Shown: positions 44,006 to 52,254, counted from the stretch's first letter. The stretch: 64,000 bases of DNA from Streptomyces sp. PTY087I2 (GCF_001687325.1 NZ_LZRD01000005.1:1-64000); one strand, 5' to 3'. The notes: generated by a model from the sequence alone, not told the origin. Translations and numbers: made by a program.

Positions 44006-45381
44006 CGCGCACCTCCGGCGACCGTCGCACCCCGGCGGACCATGCGCACGGCGAGCGCGTGTTTGCAGGGCCCCCGACGCCCCCGGTAGTCCGCCCACCA
44101 CTGACACGTACAGCTGAACGTGGAACCGCTCTCCCGCACGTGGTAGCGGCGGTCCCCGGAAGCGACCGTCGCCCGCGAACCGTCGAGGGACACCGCGCCC
44201 TCACCGGCCAGCCGCCGGGCGGCCACGAGCCGCGGATTGTGCCGCTCCGCCCGGTCCGCGTCGTACGGCAGCTCGCGGTGGAAGTACGCCGCGTCCGCCA
44301 GGTCGTACCCCACGCGGCCCGCCGTGCCCAGCCGGGTCAGCGCGGCCCGCACCCGCTCCACGCTCAGCCCCGACTGCTCGGCCAGCGACGCCGGTTCGAT
44401 CCGGGGCTCCCAGGCGAGCAGCACCGACACCAGCTCCGCGTCGGCCGCCGCGTCATCCGTGGCCAGCGCCTCCAGGACGCCGCCCTCGCCCGAGAACCCC
44501 CGCGCGGAATCGGGGGAGAGCGTCAGCGTGAGCCGCATCCCGGGCAGCACCACCTCCCAGGCGCTCGCCGCCGCCGCACCGTCGGCCACCGGCCCGTACA
44601 CCCGCAGGGCCGTCGCGTCGCGCAGCACCCGCTGCAACGCCGCCAGCCGCTCCGGGCCCGGCAGGCACACCGCGCCCGGCACCGGCCGGGTCGTGGGGCG
44701 CAGGGACCCGCCCGACGCCACCACCCACCGGGCGCCGCGCGCGGCGTTCCCCGAGGACGGGGTGCGGGGCAGCGAACGCAGGAACGCCACCGCCCGCGCC
44801 GCCGTCAGCTCGGCCCGCAGATCGAATCCGGCCGAGGCGACCTGCGCCTCCGCGAAACCGCGCAGCCACCGGTCGGGCAGCGGCACCTTCTTCTCCACCA
44901 CCGGACCGTCCAGCGTGGTCACCGCAAGCTCATCGGGTCCCACCCGCAGATGCAGCGGATCGTCCGCCGTAATCCGCGAAAGCGCCTCCCGCAGCGGAGC
45001 GTTCACATCCACATTCGTCGTCCCGTGGCCCGTCTCCTGCCCGTCCAGCCCCTCCTGGAGCACATCGAGCCGGGCGTACACCCCGCAGCAGCCGGAGAAC
45101 GACTCGAACCGCAGCCGGTCCCCGTTCCCCGTCACCACCGGGTCCAGCGAGGCGGGCAGCGTGCGCTGGTAGTAGCGGGCGGCGGCCACGTCCGCCACCG
45201 CCAGCAGCCCGCGCGCCGCTATGCGCGGATCGGAGAGGAAGCCCGCGAAGAACCGCGGATGCGCCTCGGCTCCGCGCGGGGTGAGCCCTCCTGCGGTCTC
45301 CAGACCGAGGGAGGGCCCCACCTGCGAGGACTCCAGGGTGGACGGGCGTGCGTAGGCCAAGGCCTGAACGGATCGGCTCAT
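44002..45381 (-). CDS. SWIM zinc-finger protein
   Basis: 459 residues. The zinc site lies at the far C-terminus: Cys424, Cys426, Cys439 and His441 (CTCQWW, then PCKHALAV), matching CxCx(n)CxH. The long N-terminal part (1-400) is uncharacterised; around residues 320-380 is a WHTH-like piece (EQSGLSVERVRAALTRLGTAGRVGYDLAD). SWIM domains bind nucleic acid or protein. The gene is the first of a two-gene operon with the DUF6493 gene. The ATG at 45381 gives MSRSVQAL. Confidence 0.85.
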   Translation of the reverse strand: MSRSVQALAYARPSTLESSQVGPSLGLETAGGLTPRGAEAHPRFFAGFLSDPRIAARGLLAVADVAAARYYQRTLPASLDPVVTGNGDRLRFESFSGCCGVYARLDVLQEGLDGQETGHGTTNVDVNAPLREALSRITADDPLHLRVGPDELAVTTLDGPVVEKKVPLPDRWLRGFAEAQVASAGFDLRAELTAARAVAFLRSLPRTPSSGNAARGARWVVASGGSLRPTTRPVPGAVCLPGPERLAALQRVLRDATALRVYGPVADGAAAASAWEVVLPGMRLTLTLSPDSARGFSGEGGVLEALATDDAAADAELVSVLLAWEPRIEPASLAEQSGLSVERVRAALTRLGTAGRVGYDLADAAYFHRELPYDADRAERHNPRLVAARRLAGEGAVSLDGSRATVASGDRRYHVRESGSTFSCTCQWWADYRGRRGPCKHALAVRMVRRGATVAGGAR

Positions 45382-45453
45382 GGAAAAAAGCGTAGAACCC
45401 ACCACTGACAACGGCCCTCGCCGAAGCCGCCGTTCGCCCTCCGAAGCCCCTGT

Positions 45454-47046
45454 CTACTGGCCGACGCGGCCCGGCCGGAGCACCTTGGTGAAGAGCACCG
45501 ACCCTCCTTCAGCCCGCAGCCGCACCGTCAGTTCCGCACTGCCCCCGTCGATCTCCACCTCGCCGAAATACTGGGGCGACTCCATCGGCGAGACATTGGC
45601 CCGGTCGGGGGCCCGCACGAAGACCCGGTCGGGGCCGAACGTGCCGTCCAGCGCATTGGCCGGGAAGCCGCCCGCGGCCAGCGGGCCCGACACGAACTCC
45701 CAGAACGGGGCGAAGTCCTTGAACGCCGCCCGCTCCGGCGCGTAGTGCTGGGCCGAGGTGTAGTGGACGTCGGCCGTCAGCCACACCGTGCCGGTGATCC
45801 CGCGGTGTTTGACGAAGCGGAGCAGCTCGGCGATCTGGAGCTCCCGCCCGAGCGGGGCCCCGGGGTCGCCCTGCGCCACGGCCTCGAAGTCCGTCGCACC
45901 GTCCGGGACCACCAGGCCGAGCGGCATGTCGGCGGCGATCACCTTCCACTCCGCCCGGGAGGCGGCGAGCGAGCGCTTCAGCCACCGCAGCTGCTCGGCG
46001 CCGAGGATGCCCGTCGTGTCGTCGGGCTGCCGATTGGGGGAGTTGGCGTTGCGGTACGACCGCATGTCGAGCACGAACACGTCGAGCAGCGGACCGTGGT
46101 GGACGACCCGGTACATCCGTGACCGGCGCCCGGAACCGTGCGAAGGGGCGAGCGGCACGTACTCGTGGAAGGCCCGCACGGAGCGCGCCGCGAGGATGTC
46201 CACGTTCTTCTCGGTGTAGCGGGCGTCGTCGAGGATCTGGCCGGGATACCAGTTGTTGCGCACCTCGTGGTCGTCCCACTGCACGACGGACGGCACCTGC
46301 GCGTTGAAGCGGCGGACGTTCCCGTCGAGCAGGTTGTAGCGGAAGTTGCCCCGGTACTCGTCCAGCGTCTCGGCGACCTTCGCCTTCTCCTCGGTCATGA
46401 CGTTGCGCCAGATCCGGCCGTCCGGCAGCGTCACGCTCTCCTCCAGCGGACCGTCCGCGTAGATGCTGTCGCCGCTGCACAGGAAGAAGTCCGGGTCCAG
46501 GCGGCGCATCTCCTCGTACACCCGGTAGCCGCCGATGTCCGGGTTGATGCCCCAGCCCTGGCCCGCGATATCGCCCGACCACAGGAAACGCACCCCGGAC
46601 CGGCGCCGCGCCGGAGCCGTGCGGAACGTCCCGTACACCGGTTTTCCGGTACGGCGCGGATCGGCCGGATCGGCGAGCGTCACACGGTAGTGCACCTGCT
46701 CGCCCGGCGGCAGCCCGTACAGCGGCGTGGTCCCCGTGAAGTCCGTGCCGGGCCCGATCGACGGCCCGTGCCACCTGCGGACCCGCCGGAACGACTCGGT
46801 CGCCGAGGTCTCCACCAGCATCCGGGCCGGCCGGTCCGAGCGCACCCACAGCAGCGCCGACGAAGAGGTGACGCCGCCCACCTGCACACCCCAGGACGCC
46901 TCGGGCCGCCCCGCCAGGTGCAGCGCGGGAGCCGCCGATGCGACCGCGGTCGGGAGGGCGAGGGCCGCCGGGGCGATCAGCGAACCGCGCAGGACGGCAC
47001 GACGGCCGGGAGAGGAAACGAGCGGACGGTGCGGACGGTGGGACAT
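45454..47046 (-). CDS. phoD: Alkaline phosphatase PhoD family, Tat-exported
   Basis: 530 residues. A twin-arginine signal sequence is at 1-40 (GRRAVLRGSLIAPAALALP then AxA). The PhoD N-domain (about 52-150) precedes the phosphoesterase core: WSGDIAGQGW, CSGDSIYADGP, QWDDHEVRNNWYPG, FVLDMRSYRN and LTADVHYTSAQHY, which carry the Fe/Ca ligands. The secreted enzyme releases phosphate from esters; Pho control is usual in Streptomyces, though no clear Pho box was identified here. CTGGAGG is upstream of ATG 47046. Confidence 0.92.
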   Translation of the reverse strand: MSHRPHRPLVSSPGRRAVLRGSLIAPAALALPTAVASAAPALHLAGRPEASWGVQVGGVTSSSALLWVRSDRPARMLVETSATESFRRVRRWHGPSIGPGTDFTGTTPLYGLPPGEQVHYRVTLADPADPRRTGKPVYGTFRTAPARRRSGVRFLWSGDIAGQGWGINPDIGGYRVYEEMRRLDPDFFLCSGDSIYADGPLEESVTLPDGRIWRNVMTEEKAKVAETLDEYRGNFRYNLLDGNVRRFNAQVPSVVQWDDHEVRNNWYPGQILDDARYTEKNVDILAARSVRAFHEYVPLAPSHGSGRRSRMYRVVHHGPLLDVFVLDMRSYRNANSPNRQPDDTTGILGAEQLRWLKRSLAASRAEWKVIAADMPLGLVVPDGATDFEAVAQGDPGAPLGRELQIAELLRFVKHRGITGTVWLTADVHYTSAQHYAPERAAFKDFAPFWEFVSGPLAAGGFPANALDGTFGPDRVFVRAPDRANVSPMESPQYFGEVEIDGGSAELTVRLRAEGGSVLFTKVLRPGRVGQ

Positions 47047-47343
47047 CGAAGCGCCTCCAGGGAGGTGGTCGGGCGGTGCACTGTACGGGGAAGGGCACGG
47101 CCCGCCCGGTACGGAGCCGGTCTGCGCCATGCCTAGTGCCCTGCGGCGGCCGGAGCCCGAACCCCGGGTGAACTGCGCCCGTCGGCCGGGCCGGTGGGCA
47201 TTCGAGGCCGGGCGGTCGGGCCTGACCGGCGGCACCGGTCGCCGGTTGGCGCTGGCCGTCGGTTGGCACCGGCCGTCGGTCGGCCGAGACTGGGTGGCCG
47301 CTCCCGGCCGGTCGTGCCCCAGCCCGTCGACACCGGCTGCCGG
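47047..47343. other. 297-bp gap with GCCGTCGGTTGGC-type repeats
   Basis: No gene is supported. It holds the phoD promoter at its left and, near 47245-47300, repeated words such as GCCGTCGGTTGGC and GGCCGTCGGTCGGC. Confidence 0.5.
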
Positions 47344-47952
47344 TCAGCCGGAGCCGGAGCCGGCCCGTCCGGTCCGCCATGCCTCCGCCAGCGCCGCGAC
47401 TCCCCGGGCGATGTCGCCCGGGGCGAGATGGGCGTACCCGAGAACGAGCGGCAGGGTGCCGTCCTCGGAGCCGGCCGTTCCGCAGTCGCGCAGCGGTCGC
47501 AGCGCGATGCCCGCCCCCGCCGCCCGTTCCAGGAAGACGTCCTCGGGGCCGTACCGTGCGGGCAGCCGGGCGATGATGTGCAGCCCCGCCGCGATCCCGC
47601 TGACCGCCGTGCCGGGGAAGTGCTCGTCGAGCGCGGCCACCATCGCGTCCCGGCGTTCCCGGTAGGCCCGTTGGCAGCGCCGCAACCCGGCGAGTTCACG
47701 GCTGGAGGGCAGCCGCGTGCCGCCCGCGAGCCGGCCGGAGCGGACCGCCTCCCGGAGCGCGGACCGCAGCGCGCGCCCCCGCCCGCGCGCCGGCGCGGCA
47801 GCGGCGGGCAGCAGCAACTCCCAGGCCGGAGAGAGCGATTCCGCCGTCGGGCGATGCGGATCGCTCCCCGAACCGGCCCCCGACCCAGCTCCCGACTCGG
47901 CCTCCGTCCCGGCGCCGGGATCCGGCCCCGAATTGGTCCCCGAACTCGTCAT
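47344..47952 (-). pseudogene. Internally deleted MocR/PdxR-type regulator (GntR-aminotransferase)
   Basis: 202 codons, open throughout. After a Gly/Ser/Asp-rich tail it shows the first half of a GntR-type wing (ALRSALREAVRSGRLAGG then LPSSRELA), and then continues at once with sequence typical of the end of the fused aminotransferase domain (CQRAYRERRDAMVAAL, then AGLHIIARLP). MocR proteins need about 450-500 residues. The recognition helix, linker and most of the aminotransferase, including the PLP lysine, are missing, so an in-frame deletion at about 47693 is inferred. It is divergent from a DMT permease, the usual kind of MocR target. Confidence 0.7.
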
Positions 47953-47958
47953 GGAAGT

Positions 47959-47975
47959 GGACCTTAAACCGGTCC
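47959..47975. promoter_or_regulatory. GGACC-N7-GGTCC inverted repeat before DMT permease
   Basis: GGACC (47959-47963) and GGTCC (47971-47975) lie in the 47-bp space between the broken MocR gene and the permease gene. A candidate for the ancestral MocR operator. Confidence 0.35.
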
Positions 47976-47999
47976 GTCGCCGACCCTAGCGTCGGCCCC

Positions 48000-49313
48000 A
48001 TGAACGCAACCTCTCTGCGCGGGGCCCTTCTCGCGGCCCTCGCGTGTGTGCTGGTGGGGGCCTCCTTCACGGCCAACAGCGTCCTCGGCGACTACCCGTT
48101 CGCGGGCGGCCAGGCACTCCGCTACGGTCTCGCCGCGCTGCTGCTCATTCCGTTCCTGCGCCGCGACCCCGACTCCGCGACGGCCCGGCTCCGACGCCTC
48201 ACCCGCCGCCAGTGGGGGCGGATCGCCCTGCTCGCCGCCGTGGGCATGGTCGGGTTCAACCTGGCGGTCCTGACGGCCGAACAGACGGCGGAACCGGCTG
48301 TTCCGGGCGTCTTCGTGGGCTGTGCGCCGATCGTGGTCGGCGTACTCGTCCCGCTGCTCGACGGCCGTCGTCCGTCCCGCGTCACGCTGTACGCGGCGGG
48401 CCTCGTCGCCGTCGGGGCGTTCACCGTCCAGGGCTGGGGGCGCACCGACCTGGCGGGCGTGCTGTTCTCGGTGGGCGCGCTCGCGGGCGAGGTCGGCTTC
48501 GCGGTCCTGGCCGTTCCGGTTCTGCGGCCGCTGGGCCCGAAACTCCTCTCCGCGACGGTCTGCGGCGTCGCGGCCGTCGAGTCGGCGCTGCTCGGTCTGC
48601 TGCTGGACGGCGGCTCGTTCCTGCGGGTCCCGACGGGCGGCGAGGCGACGGCCCTGCTGTGGCAGGCCGTCGTCGTCACCGTGATCGGGTTCGTCTGCTG
48701 GTACAGCGGGATGCAGCGCATCGGTGCGGAACGCGCCACGCTCTTCTCCGGGCTGATCCCGGTCTCCGCCGCCCTGACCGCCCCCGTGGTCGGAGCCGGG
48801 ACGTACGGCCTGGCACAGGGCGCGGGCAGCCTTCTGGTCGGCGCCGGTGTGGCGTACGGCTCCGGCGTCCTCGGCCGACGCGGAACTCCTTGCGGACGGC
48901 GCGAAACCCCCGGCGGACGGCGCATGACCCCCGGCGGACGGGACGGAACCTCCGGCGGACGGCCTGAGCGCCCCACACCAGAAGGCCGCACACCGGAGCG
49001 CCCCACGCCGGAAGCCCCGCGCGACCGCTCAGCGGCTGGTGTCCAGGATGACGCGGGCCACCAGCGCCGGGTCGTCGTTCATCGGAACGTGCCCGCAGCC
49101 GGGCAGCCGCACGAGCCGGGCGTCGGGGATGACCCGCTTGGCGCGGATCCCCTGCCGGCGCAGCAGGATCCGGTCGCGGGTGCCCCAGGCGACGGTGACG
49201 GGGATGCCCTTCACGTCATCACCGAAGAGGGTGTCCCGGCCGACCTCCAGCGTCTGGTGGAAGCCGGTCGCTTCGCGCAGGGCGAGCGTCTCGGCGACGG
49301 CGGCCTCCGGTGA
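48000..49313 (+). CDS. DMT/EamA-family permease, ORF extended past its normal end
   Basis: 437 codons. Residues 1-293 form a normal ten-helix EamA transporter (two five-helix halves, from LRGALLAALACVLVGAS to LLVGAGVAYGSGVLG). From about 294 the frame enters tandem repeats (GRRETPG-like and PERPTPE-like units) and then 285 bp on the strand opposite the alpha/beta hydrolase gene before meeting a stop at 49311. The tail is not a permease feature and probably reflects a lost stop or a frameshift in the repeats. Substrate unknown; members export amino acids or metabolites. Confidence 0.75.
   Translation: MNATSLRGALLAALACVLVGASFTANSVLGDYPFAGGQALRYGLAALLLIPFLRRDPDSATARLRRLTRRQWGRIALLAAVGMVGFNLAVLTAEQTAEPAVPGVFVGCAPIVVGVLVPLLDGRRPSRVTLYAAGLVAVGAFTVQGWGRTDLAGVLFSVGALAGEVGFAVLAVPVLRPLGPKLLSATVCGVAAVESALLGLLLDGGSFLRVPTGGEATALLWQAVVVTVIGFVCWYSGMQRIGAERATLFSGLIPVSAALTAPVVGAGTYGLAQGAGSLLVGAGVAYGSGVLGRRGTPCGRRETPGGRRMTPGGRDGTSGGRPERPTPEGRTPERPTPEAPRDRSAAGVQDDAGHQRRVVVHRNVPAAGQPHEPGVGDDPLGADPLPAQQDPVAGAPGDGDGDALHVITEEGVPADLQRLVEAGRFAQGERLGDGGLR
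48878..49020 (+). repeat. 21-bp and 30-bp tandem repeats at the 3' part of the permease ORF
   Basis: Three 21-bp units begin at 48896, 48917 and 48938 (ACGGCGC-AAACCCCCGGCGG type), with a partial 18-bp unit before them. These are followed by two copies of a GAGCGCCCCACxCC unit about 30 bp apart. They encode seven- and ten-residue repeats. Confidence 0.75.
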
Positions 49314-49859
49314 ACGCCGGCCGGGCCGGGCGTAGATGGTGCTGGTGAGGGCCGTCCGGCCCGCCGCGCTGCGCGACAGGCGCTCGATCAGCGGCACCGG
49401 CAGGGCCAGCGCGCTCCGGCGCATCGCCCGCAGGGTGCCGAAGGCGTAGAGCCGCTCCGCCTCCGTCCAGAAGCCCGCCGGGGACAGGGCGGTCACCGAC
49501 CGCGCCATGTCGGTACGGCCGAGCTCCAGCGCGAGCAGCCCGCCCAGCGAGTTCCCGGCCACATGGGGGCGGTCCAGGCCGAGTTCGGAGCAGAAGGCGC
49601 CGAGGACCGGGCCGACGGTCGCGAGATCGTACGGAACTCCGTCCGGCAGCGCGGGCGAGGTGCCGAAGCCGGGCAGGTCGACGGCGATCACCTCACGCTC
49701 GGCGGCCAGGATCCGCGTCACCGGGTCCCAGGCCTGGAGGTGGTGGCCGATGCCGTGCAGGAGCAGCAACGGTTCGCCCGAGCCGGTCCGTTCGTACGCG
49801 ACCGAGACCGGTCGGGGGCCGTCGGCCGTGGCGACGGTGAAGGAGACCGTGGTGGTCAT
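49029..49859 (-). CDS. Alpha/beta-fold hydrolase
   Basis: 276 residues. The catalytic triad is Ser104 (AGNSLGG), Asp229 (GTRDRIL) and His257 (GCGHVPM); the oxyanion-hole motif LLHGIGHH is at 34-40. It is an esterase, epoxide hydrolase or haloalkane dehalogenase-like member, substrate unknown. It is divergent from an ECF41 sigma gene, whose family often controls an adjacent enzyme gene. The 3' end lies opposite the extended permease ORF. ATG 49859 (MTTTVSF). Confidence 0.88.
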   Translation of the reverse strand: MTTTVSFTVATADGPRPVSVAYERTGSGEPLLLLHGIGHHLQAWDPVTRILAAEREVIAVDLPGFGTSPALPDGVPYDLATVGPVLGAFCSELGLDRPHVAGNSLGGLLALELGRTDMARSVTALSPAGFWTEAERLYAFGTLRAMRRSALALPVPLIERLSRSAAGRTALTSTIYARPGRRSPEAAVAETLALREATGFHQTLEVGRDTLFGDDVKGIPVTVAWGTRDRILLRRQGIRAKRVIPDARLVRLPGCGHVPMNDDPALVARVILDTSR

Positions 49860-49981
49860 GCTGCCGCTCCCTGGAGTGGGTAGACATCTCGTCAATAACA
49901 ATTACCGTCGGGTAGCTTGCAGTTCAAGAGGCTCGGCGATTCCCGCTGGACACCCCGTGGCCCGTGGGCTGGGATGGATCG

Positions 49982-50866
49982 ATGACCGTCGACGTCGCGA
50001 CCGAGATCTTCGAAGAGCACCGGCCCGTCCTCACCGGTGTCGCCTACCGCATGCTCGGCCGCGTCGCCGACGCCGAGGACGTCGTCCAGGAAGCGTGGCT
50101 GCGGTGGGCGGCGGCGGGCCGCGAGGACGTCCGGGAGCCGCGGGCCTTTCTCGTACGGATCACCACCCGGCTGGCCATCGACCGGCTCAGGCATCTTCAG
50201 TCGCGCCGGGAGACGTACCCGGGGCCCTGGCTGCCGGAGCCGGTGGTCACGGACTTCGGGCCCACGCTGCCCGACACCGCGGAACGCGCCGTCCTCGCCG
50301 AATCCGTCTCGCTCGCCGTGCTGGTCGTCCTCGAATCGCTCTCGCCGCTGGAGCGCGCGGTGTTCGTGCTCCGGGAGGCCTTCGGATTCCCGTACGCCGA
50401 GATCGCCACCACCCTGGACCGTACCGAGGCGGCCGTCCGGCAGCTCGCGGGCCGCGCCAGGCGACACGTGGAGGAGCGCAAGCCGCGCTACGACGTGGAC
50501 CCGGCCGAACGGCGCGACCTCACCGAACGCTTCCTGGCCGCCGCCTCCGGAGGCGGCATCGAGCAGCTGCTCGCCCTGCTCGCCCCGGACGTCCGGCTCG
50601 TCACCGACGGCGGGGGCAAGGCGAAGGCGGCGCTGCGGGTCATCGAGACCGCGGACAAGGTCGGCCGCTTCCTCTTCGCGGTGGCGGGCGAAGTCGACCC
50701 CGACGGGGAGGTCCGCGTCATGGAGCTCAACGGCGGACCCGCCGTGGTCTTCTTCAGTGGAGGGAAAGCCGACACCGTCTTTCAGATCGAAGTCAGCCAA
50801 GGTGTCATTCAATGCGCCTATATCATTCGTAATCCGGACAAGCTCTCCGGATTGCCTGTCGAATAG
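49982..50866 (+). CDS. ECF41-type sigma factor with C-terminal SnoaL-like domain (SigJ-like)
   Basis: 294 residues from ATG 49982. Regions 2 and 4 (about 5-70 and 105-165) are followed by a SnoaL-like domain (about 175-290). All three ECF41 landmarks are visible: WLPEP in the linker, DGGGK in the C-domain and NPDKL near the end. In this group the fused domain replaces a separate anti-sigma factor. The target is usually a neighbouring enzyme gene, here plausibly the divergent hydrolase. Low-GC sequence in the gap (49895-49915) may carry the promoters. Confidence 0.92.
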   Translation: MTVDVATEIFEEHRPVLTGVAYRMLGRVADAEDVVQEAWLRWAAAGREDVREPRAFLVRITTRLAIDRLRHLQSRRETYPGPWLPEPVVTDFGPTLPDTAERAVLAESVSLAVLVVLESLSPLERAVFVLREAFGFPYAEIATTLDRTEAAVRQLAGRARRHVEERKPRYDVDPAERRDLTERFLAAASGGGIEQLLALLAPDVRLVTDGGGKAKAALRVIETADKVGRFLFAVAGEVDPDGEVRVMELNGGPAVVFFSGGKADTVFQIEVSQGVIQCAYIIRNPDKLSGLPVE

Positions 50867-50930
50867 CCGCACGCGCCAGGGGCCGTCCCGGTCCCCATCA
50901 GTCCCACGGGTCTGCCGCGTGCCTGGTCAG

Positions 50931-50960
50931 AGCCCCGCCGTCCATCGCGATGGCGGGGCT
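50931..50960 (+). terminator. Intrinsic terminator after the ECF41 gene
   Basis: AGCCCCGCC (50931-50939) pairs with GGCGGGGCT (50952-50960), the loop being able to fold further (ATCGCGAT). It is followed by TTTGTGCT. About 65 nt after the sigma gene stop. Confidence 0.8.
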
Positions 50961-51046
50961 TTGTGCTGCGCTCGCCTCACGGCACCGCGAACGTCGTGTG
51001 AACGCTCTGCGCCAGAGTCCCGTTTCGTTCCGTTACGGAATAAGGA

Positions 51047-51081
51047 TTGGTCTTGACCAAGGGGGTATGCCGTCCTAGGGT
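51047..51081 (+). promoter_or_regulatory. dre-like operator overlapping the GntR promoter
   Basis: TTGGTCTTGACCAA (51047-51060) is nearly a perfect palindrome and differs at a central base from the DasR consensus core TGGTCTAGACCA. TTGACC (51053-51058) also fits a -35 box, with TAGGGT (51076-51081) as a -10 box at 17-bp spacing. A protein on the operator would block the promoter, so autoregulation is likely. An AU-rich leader (51104-51113) precedes the gene. Confidence 0.6.
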
Positions 51082-51151
51082 CTCCACTTAAGGCAGGAAC
51101 CTTTAATAAATAACGTCGCGGAATTGGCGCCGGGCGATTGCGGAGGACAGG

Positions 51152-51922
51152 GTGGGGACCACGCAGCTGGAATCGGTACAGGAGCCGAAGTACTGGCACC
51201 TCAAGACCGTGCTCAGTGAGGCACTCGACTCGGACTTTGCGGTGGGGGAGATCCTGCCCAACGAGCGGGACCTCGCGGCGCGGTTCGGTGTCGCGCGAGC
51301 CACGCTCCGGCAGGCCTTGGAGCAGCTCGAACTCGAAGGCAGACTGCAACGCCGCCGTGGTGTCGGGACGACCGTCGCCCCGCCGCGCGTGGGTGTCGCC
51401 GTCTCCACCGACCAGCGGGAGTGGGCGGACGGCGTCGGCAGCGAGGCCTGGCAGCCGCTCGACAGCACCATGGGCAAGGCCCCGGCGCCGGTGGCCGCGA
51501 TGCTCGGAACGGACCCCGCCGAGCCGGTGCACGTGGTGCGCCGGATCCGCGACACCCAGGGGCAGGCGGTAGCGGCGGAGCTGCTGTACGTCCCCGCCTC
51601 CTCGGTCCCCGACCTCTCCGCCATCGAGGCCCCGTCCGGCGCCGTCCGCGCCCGGAGCGTCCTGCGCGAGCTGCACCGGCTCGGGCTCCAGGGCCAGGAC
51701 CGCTCCGTGGAGCTCGGCTCCGCGCGGGCGGACGACGCGAAGGAACTGGACCGGCTCCCCGGCGCCCCCGTCCTCGTCGTCACCACCCGGTATTTCACCG
51801 TGGACGGTACGGCGGCCGTCTCGGTCGCCACCTACCGCGCGGACACCTGCCGGCTCACCTTCGGAGACTCCGGCGCGCTGGAGATCAGCCACGACGACCA
51901 GCCGGAGCGCCAGGCCTCCTGA
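51152..51922 (+). CDS. GntR-family (HutC/DasR-like) transcriptional regulator
   Basis: 256 residues. A GntR winged HTH is at about 12-75 (PNERDLAARFGVARATLRQALEQLELEG, RRRGVGTTVAPP), followed by a UTRA-type sensor domain (about 90-240). The N-terminal pattern EPKYWHLKTVLSEAL is like DasR, the GlcNAc-responsive regulator of chitin use and development, so this is a DasR paralogue or relative. GGAGGA precedes the GTG at 51152. The upstream palindrome matches DasR-type sites. Confidence 0.88.
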   Translation: MGTTQLESVQEPKYWHLKTVLSEALDSDFAVGEILPNERDLAARFGVARATLRQALEQLELEGRLQRRRGVGTTVAPPRVGVAVSTDQREWADGVGSEAWQPLDSTMGKAPAPVAAMLGTDPAEPVHVVRRIRDTQGQAVAAELLYVPASSVPDLSAIEAPSGAVRARSVLRELHRLGLQGQDRSVELGSARADDAKELDRLPGAPVLVVTTRYFTVDGTAAVSVATYRADTCRLTFGDSGALEISHDDQPERQAS

Positions 51923-51944
51923 CACCGGCGGCCCGCTGGACCCC

Positions 51945-51997
51945 GCGCCCGCCGTTCTTCCCGACGACTTCGGTTCTCGGGGGAGAACGGCGGGCGC
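51945..51997. terminator. Long hairpin terminator between GntR and ROK genes
   Basis: GCGCCCGCCGTTCT (51945-51958) pairs over 14 bp with AGAACGGCGGGCGC (51984-51997). The enclosed sequence can extend the stem (CCCGA with TCGGG). It is 23 nt beyond the GntR stop. Confidence 0.85.
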
Positions 51998-52021
51998 GAG
52001 TCGTTGAGGCCAGCCTGCGCG

Positions 52022-52244
52022 TGACGCGCTCGGTCCAGGTCTGCCCACGCCTGCCGCCGCCCAGTCCCTGGCCCGCTTGCGCCTGTCGCGCGTCGTCCTG
52101 GTCTGCTTGCGTCTGACCCGCTCAGTCCCCGGCCCGCCCGCGCCCGCGCCAGAGGCACTTAGTCCCCGGCCCGCCTACGCCTGACGCGCTCCGTCCCGGC
52201 CCGCCCGCGCCCGGCGACGCGCTCCGCCCTGCCCCGCCCGCCCC
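52022..52244. repeat. Seven degenerate tandem units of ~31 bp
   Basis: Units start near 52022, 52052, 52084, 52114, 52145, 52182 and 52212. Most follow the pattern TGACGCGCTCxGTCCCxGGC then CCGCCxGCGCC. The best pair is at 52114 and 52182. Non-coding; origin unknown. Confidence 0.6.
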
Positions 52245-52254
52245 CGACGCGCGG

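Larger units (their letters stand above)
51923..52254. other. 332-bp intergenic region with terminator and degenerate ~31-bp repeats
   Basis: No supported gene. It contains a long hairpin (51945-51997) and then a run of diverged repeat units of about 30-37 bp (52022-52244), between the convergent GntR and ROK genes. Confidence 0.7.

Noticed and set aside
41273-44089. 938-codon frame opposite the DUF6493 gene
   Set aside because: Translation is Arg/Gln/Gly-rich without domains, and the coupled ATG with strong ribosome site supports the other strand.
52022-52244. Degenerate ~31-bp units considered as a CRISPR array
   Set aside because: The units touch each other, vary along their whole length and have no spacers; no cas genes are nearby.
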